A stretch of DNA of 64,000 nt, taken from NCBI RefSeq assembly GCF_014356525.2, contig NC_052507.1:57134621-57198620 (forward strand), given 5' to 3'. Source of the stretch: Nilaparvata lugens. Taxonomy: Eukaryota > Arthropoda > Insecta > Hemiptera > Delphacidae. The notes under the pieces are model-generated. The model did no database searches. It had not been told where the DNA came from and was given only the letters and a program-made list of their open reading frames with translations. A program made the position numbers and the translations under genes. Positions 11,636 to 22,921 of the stretch are shown piece by piece; positions within the stretch are counted from its first letter, which is position 1; each line of letters opens with the position of its first letter.

Positions 11636-13290
11636 TCATGTAAGCTTCAGTTGTCATTTTTCTACAATTGGCTTCACCTCGTGAACCTCAAACTTTCAAG
11701 TGCATCATCTCTACTGTTTGGAAATCAATCCAAAAATTCCACAATTTGAAGATCGGATTATTCGTTTGGAATTCTACTCGCTCCAGCCTACTTTTCCATT
11801 GGGGGATTCGCCTGCTGTAATGGACGTTTCCATGCTTGTCATTGCATGGCCCAATCACTTCATCGCTTGCTGATGTCCTGTTCCTGTTGGTATTGCGGAG
11901 TCGTTGCCTGTCTGCCTGGCCGCATCTCCTCTTCAAAATTTTATTCAGGTTATGTAAATCGTTCTTTTCAATTTTCATTTACGTATGCATCATTATTGTT
12001 TTATTAATGTCTATCTTGAATTCAACTCACTGAGGCCACTGACGCCTACTTATTATTTGATTAATGTCTATCTTGACATTCATTTCACTGGGCCACGACG
12101 CCTATTTATTTTATGGATTTGACAGCTACCCTTGGCTTTGCAAGTGATTCATTGAAGGCCACTGTCGCCTATTACTCGTTCTAATTGATGTCTGTCTGAC
12201 ATTCAATCCATTGAAGGCCCATGTCGCCTATATTTACCGGATATTTCATTATATTTATTAGCTACCCTTAGCTTTTAAGTGTATTCTAGGCCAGTGACGC
12301 CTATTAACTATTTAGTAATGTCTATCTTGACATCATTTCACTTAGGCCCACGAGCCTATTTATTTATTGGATTGACAGCTACCCTTGGCTTTACAAGTGA
12401 TCATTGAAGGCCACTGTCGCCTATTACTCGTTCTAATTGATGTCTGTCTTGATATTCAATTCATTGAAGGCCCATGTCGCCTATATCAAACCGGACTGTC
12501 CTCATTGTATTTATTAGCTACCCTTAGCTCTTAAGTGATATTTTAAGGCCAGTAACGCCTATTAATTGTTAGGTCGAAATCTATTTTGACATTCAAATCA
12601 CTGAAGGCCTATGCCACATATATTTTTTATGTATGTTATTTGCTGAGCATTTTTTACAGCTTATGTCATTTTTTAATCATTATTATGTACTTAGTAATAA
12701 CTTTCATTATTGCACTCAATTATATTCATTTCAGGTATCATTATTAATACCTTTGATTTATTGCAATATCAGTAATACCAATATCATTAATAATAATATC
12801 ATTAATACCTTTGCAGTTATTGTCAGACCTCAATGGTCATAATGTCATTGACCAATTTATTTAAATTTTGTAGTTCTCTACATTATTTCACATGTTGTAA
12901 TTTTCCAAGATTTGACAATTGCCTTTGTATGTGGCATCTGCCTATTATTATTTTATTGATCTCAAAATATTTGATTCAATCTTTGTATGTAGCCATCTGC
13001 CTATTATTATTTTATTGATCTCAAAATATTTGATTCAATCTTTGTATGTGGCCACTGCCTATTATTATTTTATTGATCCCAAAATATTTGACACAATTTT
13101 TTTTGTATGTGGCCATCTGTATTATTATTATTATTATTAAATCTTATCTTGTTGATTCATTAGTCTTTTATTGGCATACTTACCCAATTCAAGCTATCAG
13201 TATTTTTATGCACAGAATTCGAAGATTTGTTTGTGGGTATTTATACCAACTATCATCCACAGTCCACTGCCCTGCCCTTGGATTCTGTCA

Positions 13291-13988
13291 TAAAAATTGG
13301 TTCATCCGGGCCAGATTTCCTGATCCAGTGTTTATTTAGGATAATTGTTAATTGGACCAATTGTAAAAATTGGTCCTCCAGCCCGTTCATTTTTGACCCA
13401 GTGTCTACCTAGGATATTGTTAATTGGACCAATTGTAAAAATTGGTCCTCCAGCCCGTTCATTTTTGACCCAGTGTTACCTAGGATAATTGTTAATTTTT
13501 ATTACCCATTTCTTGGTCCATTGAACCTTGGGGTTTCAGTGACCATGTGCCTAATAGTCTAGCTTGACGCCAATGATTAGGTCCCACTCTAGTGTATATT
13601 TTATTTCATTGTACCTTTGTATGTTATATTGTTCAATATTAAGCATTCACACACTTGTTCAAATTTCCAGTACTGGCTGCAACTCAAAGCACGCTGCGAC
13701 GTGTATGCACCAGCTATCAACTATCTTGTACCCTGAAGACTGAACCGCACTGAACTGGTCACAGACGGCTATTGCGCATTGAGAAAACAACACACGGCAT
13801 ACCACACCGCCTTGCGAGCTCGCTACTTGACTCGCCGCACAGCAAGCTTGATACAACTTGCCTCAAACCCACAGGCGTGCCTCTCTGCGTACTGGACCAG
13901 CGCCCAAGGTTGCTTATTGGCGCAGCAATCGCATTGCTGCAGTGCACTATTGTGTCATTCACTCAGGTTTTTCTGTTAATTTTTAAGC
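13291..13988 (+). other. BEL leader with 72-bp tandem repeat
   Basis: This lies between the left LTR and gag. TTGGTTCATCCGGGCC (about 13297) is a candidate primer-binding site starting TGG seven bases after the LTR; the tRNA is not identified. A unit of about 72 bp (TAGGATAATTGTTAATTGGACCAATTGTAAAAATTGGTCC...) starts at 13337, 13410 and 13481, so PBS-like TTGGTCC copies are repeated. The rest of the leader to 13988 has no convincing gene. Confidence 0.6.
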
Positions 13989-14662
13989 ATGTCCGATCAT
14001 GAGGAAGATTCACTTCCTGAGCCTTCTGCTCTTTTCAATGCAAGAGACAATTTACACCAGGAAATAGATTGGTTCATAACCAGCTATAACGATTATGTTG
14101 TGGACACTGAAGCCACTTATTATCAATTATTGACTGTAAAAAACGAACTAGGTTCACTTAGATTAAGTATAATAAGATACACCAACAACTATGGAATTCA
14201 GAGTTACAAGTGCAGGACACTTCAACTCATTCTGAGATACTCAATAAGTTTATCTCCATTACCTCTAAGGCAAACGCTGCATTAACTGCCTTTGAAAGCA
14301 GACAACGCAACAATGAGGCCACTGCTGGTGCTTCCCAGCGGCCAACATCTCAAAACGCACATTTGGCAAATTTTCAGTTGCCTCAGATTCCGCTTCCACG
14401 CTTCAATGGGGAGCTTTCAAAATGGCAAGCATTCTCAAGTGCTTTTACTAATATTATTGGTAATCAAGATAACATTAATGATTCATTGAAATTTTTCCAT
14501 CTTCGTCAATCACTCAGTGGTGAAGCTCTTGCTAGAGTGGAACACATTGAAGCTGACGAAAATGGTTTTCAGCTTGCATGGAACCTCTTAAGGGAGAGGT
14601 ATGACAACAAGAGATTAATTGCTGCCAGGCACGTCACGGCAATTGAATCTCGCCTACCATAA
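13989..14662 (+). pseudogene. BEL gag, frameshifted
   Basis: The start is MSDHEEDSLPEPSALFNARD at 13989. A frameshift near 14200 moves the reading into the frame open to 14662. That part contains the Pao-type gag core (DUF1759-like): FQLPQIPLPRFNGELSKWQAF, then LRQSLSGEALARVEHIEADE and WNLLRERYDNKRLIAARHV. Gag would form the particle that packages element RNA. A second shift at about 14655-14665 leads into the pol frame, where RAFIDFCKSHITALEALQ continues the same domain. Whether the shifts are real mutations or assembly indels cannot be decided here. Confidence 0.85.
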
Positions 14663-17600
14663 AGCGTAACTGTCCGCAATCATTACGGGCATTCATTGAC
14701 TTTTGCAAGTCCCACATCACCGCGCTCGAAGCGCTTCAACTTGGAGTCCAAATCAAGGACTTGTTGTATATGCACAAAATGTTGTTGCAGTTGGATACTG
14801 CTACTGTTCGAGAATGGGAAAAGAGTGTTGGTATACACGACATTCCCACCATTGATAAATTCTGGAATTTTTTGGAATCACAATGCAAAATCATGAAAGC
14901 TGTTGCTTCAAGCTCAGCTAACCATCATCAAGGAAACGTACAGCAAAGTACATCCAACTCGGTTGGTGCTCATAGCAAGCCGAAGTTCAATCAAAGTCAA
15001 TCAAATGTTCAAGCTAGGATGCAGGTTACTACCTCTTCTATGTCACCTTGTAGTTTTTGTAATTCTGTTGGTCATTTTCCAAATCGTTGTAATGAATTAT
15101 TGAAGTTACAGGTTACTGATTGTTGGAATGCTGTCCGTGACAAAAGGTTATGTTATAATTGCCTAAAGCCTTTCGCACCCAATCATGTTTGTTCGGACAA
15201 ATCGTGTACACTTTGTGGCAAGAGTCACCACACTGTTCTTCACAGGTCGTATCCTCAATCACGGGACACTCAGCCTACTTCTAAGGATAAGGTAACTTCA
15301 AATCTTATTCATTCTCAATCTTTTGCTCCCTCCAAGGGTAAGAATGCTGTTTTGAATTCCGTCATGGTTCAGAATACGGAAACAACTAAGCAAGCTGTTT
15401 CTCATGCAGAACAGCCTCAGAAGAACTCTCATGTCACGATGAGCTCTACTTCGTCACTGTGTTTGCAACAGCAATCAACTGTCGCTTTGTTACCTACTGC
15501 CGAGGTTTTGGTTCAATCTTCTAGTGGGGAATTTATTAAAGCAACCGCGCTTTTAGATTCTTGCTCTGATTGTAATTTGATGTCAACTAGGTTGGCTGAA
15601 AAATTGTCACTTGTTACCTTGTATTCTGACACTTTGATTCATAGTGTAGGTGAGAATAAGACCAAATCATCTGTTTCTCATTCAGTTTGCTTGTCTTCAG
15701 CTGATCGTTTGTGGTCGGTTGAAGAAAATTGTATTGTAGTTGATAGCATATCATCTAATGTTCCTAGTGTGAACATTGATCTTTCCAAAATTTCAATTCC
15801 TATTGAACTCAAATTAGCGGATCCATTGTTTGATCAGCCTAAGCCTGTAGATTTGTTACTTGGTGCTGGCATATTCGCATCGATACTTCAGCCTGGTAAA
15901 TTGTATCTAGCTCAAAATGCTCCCATTCTTCAGAAAACCAGTCTAGGTTGGGTCATATTTGGTCCTTGTAAAGCTATTCGTCCTATTGCAGCACCTCATT
16001 CGTGCCTCCCCGCTTCACCTGTGGCCGCTCCCCGTAGGGTCACGTCGAATTTTCTAACTTCAAATGATGTCTCTCATCAGTTAGAGAAATCAGTTCAGAA
16101 ATCAGTTCAGGAAAACAGTCCTCAATCAGTTCAGGTATTAGCTACCACTTCTTCTCATAATGATGTTATTTCAGGTATAATCAATAGTTGCTCCACCTAT
16201 CACAAAATCGTTCGTACAATGGCGTATGTTCTACGGTTCATTCATAATTGTAAAAAACAAAATTCAGTCGCTCCGCGCTTTGGTCAATTAGCTGTCTCTG
16301 AAATTTCTGAAGCTGAAAATTGTATCTTCAAATCTATTCAAGAAGAAGCTTTCTCTGCCGAACTTAAGGCATTGCGTCAAAATCAGGAGCTATTGCCTAA
16401 TAGTTCTATTAAAGCCTTGTCACCATTCGTTCATTCAGATTCTCTGCTCAGAGTTGGTGGACGTTTGCAAAACACAAATGCTTCATTTGATTACAAACAT
16501 CAAATATTGTTGCCCAGCAATCACAAATTCACTCGTGCATTGATTGTTGCTCACCATCGTCGTATAAGTCATGCTGGGGTGCAGGTCACCATGGCCAGTG
16601 TAAGACAACGATTTTGGTTTCCCTCCACCCATCGCACCATCAAAAGTGTATTGCGGCATTGCATATTGTGTTTTCGCTTTTCGGCTCTTCGCTCTGAGCA
16701 AATCATGGGTAGTTTACCAGCGGCCCGCGTTCAGGCTAACTTTCCCTTTTATAATTGTGGTTTGGATTACGCCGGTCCTATTTCCATCCGTGTAGGCGGC
16801 CCCAAATCTCGTACTTTTTCTAAGGCATACTTGTCGCTGTTTGTGTGTATGGTAACTCGTGCCGTTCATATTGAAACTGTCTCGGAACTTACTTCCAAGG
16901 CATTTATTGCCGCTCTGATTCGTTTTTCTGCTCGTCGTGGCATCCCGCATTCCATTTTTTCGGACAACGCCACAACTTTCGTTGGTGCCAACAATGAGCT
17001 ACGTGAGCTCCACGAATTTTTGTCCTCTGATCGTCTCAAATCAGATATTCATGACACTATGTCTGTACTCAACATCCAATGGCACTTCATTCCCCCTCGG
17101 GCTCCACACTTCGGTGGACTCTGGGAGAATGCGGTAAAAAATTTCAAACGCATATTCCGTGTAGTCACTTTCAACAAGGTATTTAACTTTGAAAAAACCT
17201 GTACTCTTGCTGCTCAGGTCGAGGCCATCTTGAATTCGCGCCCTCTTGTTCCCTTGTCGGAAGATCCACATGATCTTGCCTACTTATCTCCAGGTCATTT
17301 TTTGATTGGACGTCCACTTACGTCATTACCCTTCTTGCCGCCTAACACCAAACACATTGACCATCGTTCACATTGGTATCAACTTGCCGTTTCTATCCAG
17401 GAGCTCTGGGATAGGTGGTCTCGTGAATATTTAACCACTCTTCAGAAAAAAGGCAAATGGTTAAACAATTATGAAAATTTGAAGGTCGGTACAGTTGTCA
17501 TCTTGAAGGATCCTGGTTCCGCGCAGTCCACTTGGAAGCTGGTGCGCATTACTGAAGTTCATCCCGGTAAGGACGACAAGGTTCGAGTTGTCACTGTTCT

Positions 17601-17673
17601 CACTCCCTCCGGCACCTTTAAGAGGGCTATTTCGAGTTTAGCACCTCTTCCCATTGATGAGGATTCTAGTTAA
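14663..17673 (+). CDS. BEL pol lacking reverse transcriptase: CCHC, protease, integrase
   Basis: The longest open frame of the element starts at 14761 (970 residues), and its frame is open from about 14663. In order it shows gag C terminus, CCHC-type knuckles (CSFCNSVGHFPNRC and CYNCLKPF...HVCSDKSCTLCGKSHH), a retropepsin-like active site ALLDSCSDCNLMS (DSC in place of the usual DSG), and the protease-associated end LGWVIFGP. Reverse transcriptase and RNase H should follow but are absent. About 85 low-complexity residues (SVQKSVQENSPQSVQ) lead directly to HKIVRTMAYVLRFIHN, the start of the integrase region. Zinc-binding HH...C..C, DDE residues (GLDYAGP, FSDNATTF, GGLWENAVK) and the C-terminal domain are complete. 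The element is therefore non-autonomous although the frame stays open. Confidence 0.88.
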
Positions 17674-17841
17674 TCCCCTTGCTCTTATGGTTCATGTTGT
17701 ATTTTCAGGTTTCATTGTTCTTTTCCCCTGGTTCTCACATGGGGCCCAGTTTTCAATTTCCAATTGCCTTGCCAGATTTTACATATTTCTTACTTTTTCT
17801 TATTGTGCCATACCCCCGTATGACACAAGGGGCCCAGTTCA
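17674..17841 (+). other. BEL 3' leader with polypurine tract candidate
   Basis: This is a short non-coding stretch between the pol stop and the right LTR. ACACAAGGGGCCCAGTTCA directly precedes the LTR and is the likely polypurine primer; a similar ATGGGGCCCAGTT lies near 17740. Confidence 0.55.
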
Positions 17842-20824
17842 TGTAAAATCTGACAAAGCATTTATTGGAACGGTTTCACTTGTTATTCGTTCCGCTACTA
17901 CGTAGACTTCATGTCATCATCATGTCTGTCTGTCTGCGCGCTGTGTCTTTTGTGCGTCTGCGCTGATCAGTGACGTCTCAGTCGCGGTTTTTTGCCACTG
18001 CTCTATCAGCTGGTTTTCTATACTTTTATTCGTATTTTTTCGTCGGATTGTTTGCCGTTGCAATTTTAATATTTGTGCTATTCGATTTTTTAGAATTTAA
18101 TCTTGTCTTTAGGCATCTTACCTTTTAGATATTTGTTACTTTTTCACCATTTGTTTGCGAGCGCTTTGCCTACGTTTCTAACACATCCGGCAGCTTGCCT
18201 TTTTCATTGTAGCTTGCAGGCTTGCAGCATCTCCGTGTCTTCTTCAATGGTGGATAGTCGATGGTGCATTTACGCCTTCGGTCTAAACCTTTCATCTGAA
18301 TTCATCGGACTTACAGAACGTTTTTAAAGTGTGAATTATTCTTCAAATTAATTCGTTTGTTCCATTCTTCAGTGTGATTCAATTATTCATCGAGTTCTTC
18401 ACTCAATTACTCTGTTAAAATTGGATAAACTTTGTCTAAAATTGCAACTGCGTGTGAGCGTTTCATCGCTATTCATTTGATCTACAAAACCTTTTTAAAG
18501 TGTGAATTATTCTTCAAATTAATTCGTTTGTTCCATTTTTCAGTGTGATTCAATTATTCATCGAGTTCTTCACTCAATTACTCTGTTAAAATTGGATAAA
18601 CTTTGTCTAAAATTGCAACCTCGTGTGAGCGTTTCATCGCTATTCATTTGATCTACAGAACCTTTTTAAAGTGTGAATTATTCTTCAAATTAATTCGTTT
18701 GTTCTATTCTTCAGTGTGATTCAATTATTCATCGAGTTCTTCACTCAATTACTCTGTTAAAATTGGATAAACTTTGTCTAAAATTGCAACCGCGTGTGAG
18801 CGTTTCATCGCTATTCATTTGATCTACAAAACCTTTTCAAAATGTGAATTATTCTTCAAATTAATTCGTTTGTTCCATTCTTCAGTGTGATTCAATTATT
18901 CATCGAGTTCTTCACTCAATTACTCTGTTAAAATTGGATAAACTTTGTCCAAAATTGCAACTGCATGTGAGCGTTTCATCGCTATTCATTTGATCTACAA
19001 AACCTTTTTAAAGTGTGAATTATTCTTCAAATTAATTTGTTTGTTCTATTCTTCAGTGTGATTCAATTATTCATCGAGTTCTCCACTCAGTTACTCTGTT
19101 AAAATTGGATAAACTTTGTCTAAAAATTGCAACCTCATGTAAGCTTCAGTTGCCATTTTTCTACAATTGGCTTCACCTCGTGAACTTCAAACTTTCAAGT
19201 GCATCATCTCTACTGTTTGGAAATCAATCCAAAAATTCCACAATTTGAAGATCGGATTATTCGTTTGGAATTCTACTCGCTCCAGCCTACTTTTCCATTG
19301 GGGGATTCGCCTGCTGTAATGGACGTTTCCATGCTTGTCATCGCATGGCCTAATCACTTCATCGCTTGCTGATGTCCTGTTCCTGTTGGTATTGCGGAGT
19401 CGTTGCCTGTCTGCCTGGCCGCATCTCCTCTTCAAAATTTTATTCAGGTTATGTAAATCGTTCTTTTCAATTTTCATTTAAGTATGCATCATTATTGTTT
19501 TATTAATGTCTATCTTGAATTCAACTCACTGAGGCCACTGACGCCTACTTATTATTTGATTAATGTCTATCTTGACATTCATTTTACTGAGGCCATCGAC
19601 GCCTATTTATTTATTGGATTTGACAGCTACCCTTGGCTTTGCAAGTGATTCATTGAAGGCCACTGTCGCCTATTACTCGTTCTAATTGATGTCTGTCTTG
19701 ACATTCAATTCATTGAAGGCCCATGTCGCCTATATTTACCCGGATAATCTTCATTATATTTATTAGCTACCCTTAGCTTTTAAGTGTTATTCTAAGGCCA
19801 GTGATGCCTATTAACTATTTAGTTAATGTCTATCTTGACATTCATTTCACTGAGGCCATCGACGCCTATTTATTTATTGGATTTGACAGCTACCCTTGGC
19901 TTTACAAGTGATTCATTGAAGGCCACTGTCGCCTATCACTCGTTCTAATTGATGTCTGTCTTGACATTCAATTCATTGAAGGCCCATGTTGCCTATATTC
20001 AACCCGGACTGTCCTCATTTGTATTTATTAGCTACCCTTAGCTCTTAAGTGATATTTTTAAGGCCAGTAACGCCTATTAATTGTTAGGTCGAAATCTATT
20101 TTGACATTCAAATCACTGAAGGCCTATGCCGCATATATTTTTTATGTATGTTATTTGCTGAGCATTTTTTACAGCTTATTGTCATTTTTTAATCATTATT
20201 ATTGTACCTTAGTAATAACTTTCATTATTGCACTCAATTTATATTCATTTCAGGTATCATTATTAATACCTTTGCATTTATTGCAATATCATTAATACCA
20301 ATATCATTAATAATCTAATATCATTAATACCTTTGCAGTTATTGTCAGACCTCAATGGTCATTAATGTCATTGACCTAATTTTATTTAAATTTTGTAGTT
20401 CTCTACATTATTTCACATGTTGTAATTTTCCCAAGATTTGACAATTGCCTTTGTATGTGGCCATCTACCTATTATTATTTTATTGATCTCAAAATATTTG
20501 ATTCAATCTTTGTATGTGGCCATCTGCCTATTATTATTTTATTGATCTCAAAATATTTGATTCAATCTTTGTATGTGGCCACCTGCCTATTATTATTTTA
20601 TTGATTTCAAAATATTTGACACAATTGTTTTTGTATGTGGCCATCTGCCTATTATTATCTTATTATTATTAAATCTTATCTTGTTGATTCATTTAGTCTT
20701 TTATTGGCATACTTACCCCAATTCAAGCTATCAGTATTTTTATGCACAGAATTCAAAGATTTGTTTGTAGGTATTTATACCAACTATCATCCACAGTCCA
20801 CTGCCCTGCCCTTGGATTCTGTCA
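17842..20824 (+). repeat. BEL right (3') LTR, 2983 bp
   Basis: It has the same TGTAAAATC...TTCTGTCA ends as the left copy, one 171-bp array and one middle block. It is 2293 bp shorter than the left LTR. Five fewer 171-bp units plus the absent 1477-bp duplication account for almost all of the difference. Confidence 0.92.
18326..19137 (+). repeat. 171-bp tandem array in right LTR, 4.7 copies
   Basis: Unit starts lie at 18326, 18497, 18668, 18839 and 19010, all 171 bp apart. Confidence 0.95.
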
Positions 20825-21040
20825 ACTAGTATGGTTAAACTCAAAAATGAAAATTATCAATTGTAAAAGAAAAAAATATTTTTTTTTAGAAATCTAGGCT
20901 ATTTGTTGAAATTATTGGAACTGATCTTCAATAATTAGTCATTGTGATGTTGAGGCTCCCAAATTAGCTGCAGTAAACAGGTTTGGCACAGTGGCTTAAT
21001 TTGTCATCTTAATCTGTCATTCTCCTGAATCCTGTTTCAG

Positions 21041-21343
21041 TCACACATACTCCACACTTTCTTCTTTTGGGAGGTATTGTTGGTCATTTGATGTTTCAAG
21101 TTCATTTGGCAAAAACCTTTTCAAGCGAGTTTGCAATTGAATTGGCATTCCACTTGTATTGGGACTCCGCCGGGCTAATTGTTCCATCACAAGCTGATGA
21201 GTTAAAGTTTTTAGATATATTCCCCTTTTCTGAGGTTCAAGTTGATTGGAAATCAACTCAGAAAAGGCATAAAAAATGAACATTGGCCAGCATCTTGTGT
21301 TTATGACATAATCAGGCGCATGTGGCATGTGAAGCCATGTCAA
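21041..21343 (-). pseudogene. piggyBac-like transposase C-terminal fragment
   Basis: On the - strand the frame reads YVINTRCWPMFIFYAFSEL, then KRGIYLKTLTHQLVMEQLARR. This is the pattern of the last part of the piggyBac DDD domain ('..R.WP...F...L.....N....RR.FL..L...LV...'). The catalytic aspartates and the C-terminal cysteine-rich domain are not seen, so only a remnant is left. It lies between the BEL right LTR and the right TTAA end, inside the remnant element, in the orientation opposite to the Polinton. Confidence 0.6.
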
Positions 21344-21516
21344 AATAACATGAACTATGCAAAATTTGGCGACTGACTGAGGCTGGCATGTTGTGAGGTT
21401 GATAGATTTAGACTAAGAAATGGAGTGGTTGGGCGCTCGGCTGCCTGTATGGAGTGAAGAGGGGAATTATATTGTTGGTTGGCCTCTGAGGCCGGCTGTG
21501 CCTGACGGAGGGTTAA

Positions 21517-22447
21517 CCGTTTTCACTATGCAAATTGCTTGGGAGAAATTGCATGAGAAATAGATAGCTACATTCTATTTCAACGTGAGAGAGTGTTCTC
21601 TACTTCACAACCATTTTTTCCAAGGTGAAACAAGATTATGCACGAAACGTGCTAATGGTCGAATTTGAGATGAATTAGAGCAGAGATGCATTCGTCCTTG
21701 TGAGCTCTGTGAAGTAAAATTGCAAACGTGTTAATGATCGAGTATTGAATTAGACCGGAACCGCATTCATCCTTGTAAGGTCTCTGAAGTGAAATTTTGA
21801 AATGTGTTAATCTGTGACCGAGAGGAGAATTGGTGCGTAATGATAACGTTCAAGGTTTTCTCACAGGAAGCTTGTATATGATTGTAATTAGTATATCCTT
21901 CTCTTTAAACGTTGCTACATTGTGCTGTGAGATGAGTGAAAACTGCAACAAGGAATGACACACTTTTATATGTCAATTTTCAATGAACTTCCATTGGAGA
22001 TATATCCCATTAAAGCATTACGTAATTTTTTTCAGTTTGATTGATTCTATGTTGAGAATGAAAGATTTGGTGAGTATGATTTAATTTATATCAATATAGA
22101 TTCAGAAGACAACTTTGAATTCACTATCATTCTTCCAAAAGAATATTCAACTGTGCTGAATACACACACAACATAAAGAGTTTTAAAAGGAAAAGATGGG
22201 ATTTGAATGTTACTGCTGGACGTGTATTCTTGGAAGAATGGTAAAATCTCATCCTAGTTGTCAAGTACATCTAGAATTTATGACAGTGAGAAGTTCATTT
22301 CACTTGAATCAGGCAGAAGTTCGTTTCACTTAAATCTGTCAGTAGATTGCCTCTCTCTCTCTCACACATATTTCTCTCTGCTATAAATCATAAATAGACT
22401 GTGACTAAATGTAATTGAGCTTGACTAAATGTAATTGGGCATGACTA
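21517..22447 (+). other. Possible Polinton continuation; no clear gene
   Basis: After the right TTAA the host sequence of the piggyBac insertion resumes. One short reading at 21970-22173 (MSIFNELPLEIYPIKALRN ... DSEDNFEFTIILPKEY) has one in-frame stop and could be a relic of a further Polinton gene. I do not recognise it. The rest shows nothing; CT-rich microsatellite sequence starts near 22350. Confidence 0.3.
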
Positions 22448-22921
22448 TAGAGAGAGAGAGAGAGAGAGAGAGATAGATAGATAGATAGATAGATAGATTT
22501 TATTTTACAATTGTTACTAGGCTTGTCGCCTATGGTAACATGGTTACAAAATTACAGTTTTACAAATTCTTACAAATCTTACAAAAAAAATACAAATTCT
22601 TAAATGATAACACAGCTACATAACATAAATTATTCTATTACATTCTCATAATAATAAGAGATATGATAATACATAGATAATAATTCTATATAACTCTAAG
22701 ATAATTAACAAAAAATGTAAGATGCATAATAATACATACAATAAACGAAAATAAAATGCCATTGGATATTATGATTTACAGGTATTAGTAGGTGTCAATC
22801 AAACGCTCCAATACTCCAGCAAAACAAGCAAAATAATATTGTTATTGTACAACGATTATTGCAAATTCCCAATAAAAAAGTATTCACATCATCTACAAAA
22901 AGATTGTGGCTAAAAACATAT

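Larger units (their letters stand above)
8015..13290 (+). repeat. BEL left (5') LTR, 5276 bp
   Basis: It begins TGTAAAATCTGACAAAG and ends GGATTCTGTCA. A head of 484 bp is followed by a 171-bp array (8499-10165), a middle block, a second short array (10999-11635) and a second copy of the middle block, then the tail. The middle block contains a degenerate ~75-bp repeat of the type 'GAAGGCCACTGTCGCCTATT ... TGTCTATCTTGACATTCA'. The tail has ~60-bp repeats (GATCTCAAAATATTTGATTC, 12925-13125). Offset between the two middle blocks is 1477 bp, so this LTR carries an internal duplication that the right LTR lacks. Confidence 0.9.
8015..20824 (+). mobile_element. BEL/Pao LTR retrotransposon with very long LTRs
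   Basis: The element has two LTRs, TG...CA ends, gag, and a pol with CCHC knuckles, aspartic protease and integrase in BEL/Pao order. The flanking five bases are ACTTG (8010-8014) and ACTAG (20825-20829), a 5-bp duplication with one difference. LTR heads (8015-8498 vs 17842-18325) differ at about 7 of 484 positions, so insertion is fairly recent. It has no reverse transcriptase, and gag is frameshifted. Confidence 0.9.
7820..21512 (-). mobile_element. piggyBac-like element split by a BEL retrotransposon
   Basis: TTAA lies at 7816-7819 and 21513-21516. The inner ends are inverted copies, CCCTCCATCAGGCGCAC at left and CCCTCCGTCAGGCACA on the opposite strand at right. A second inverted match, GGCCTGAGAGGCCA near 7868 against GGCCTCAGAGGCCA at the right, follows. 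Left of it is a short direct repeat (ATCAGGCG), which explains the offset. Without the BEL insertion (8015-20824) about 880 bp remains, carrying a transposase fragment on the - strand. TTAA duplication and CCY ends are typical of piggyBac. Confidence 0.75.
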
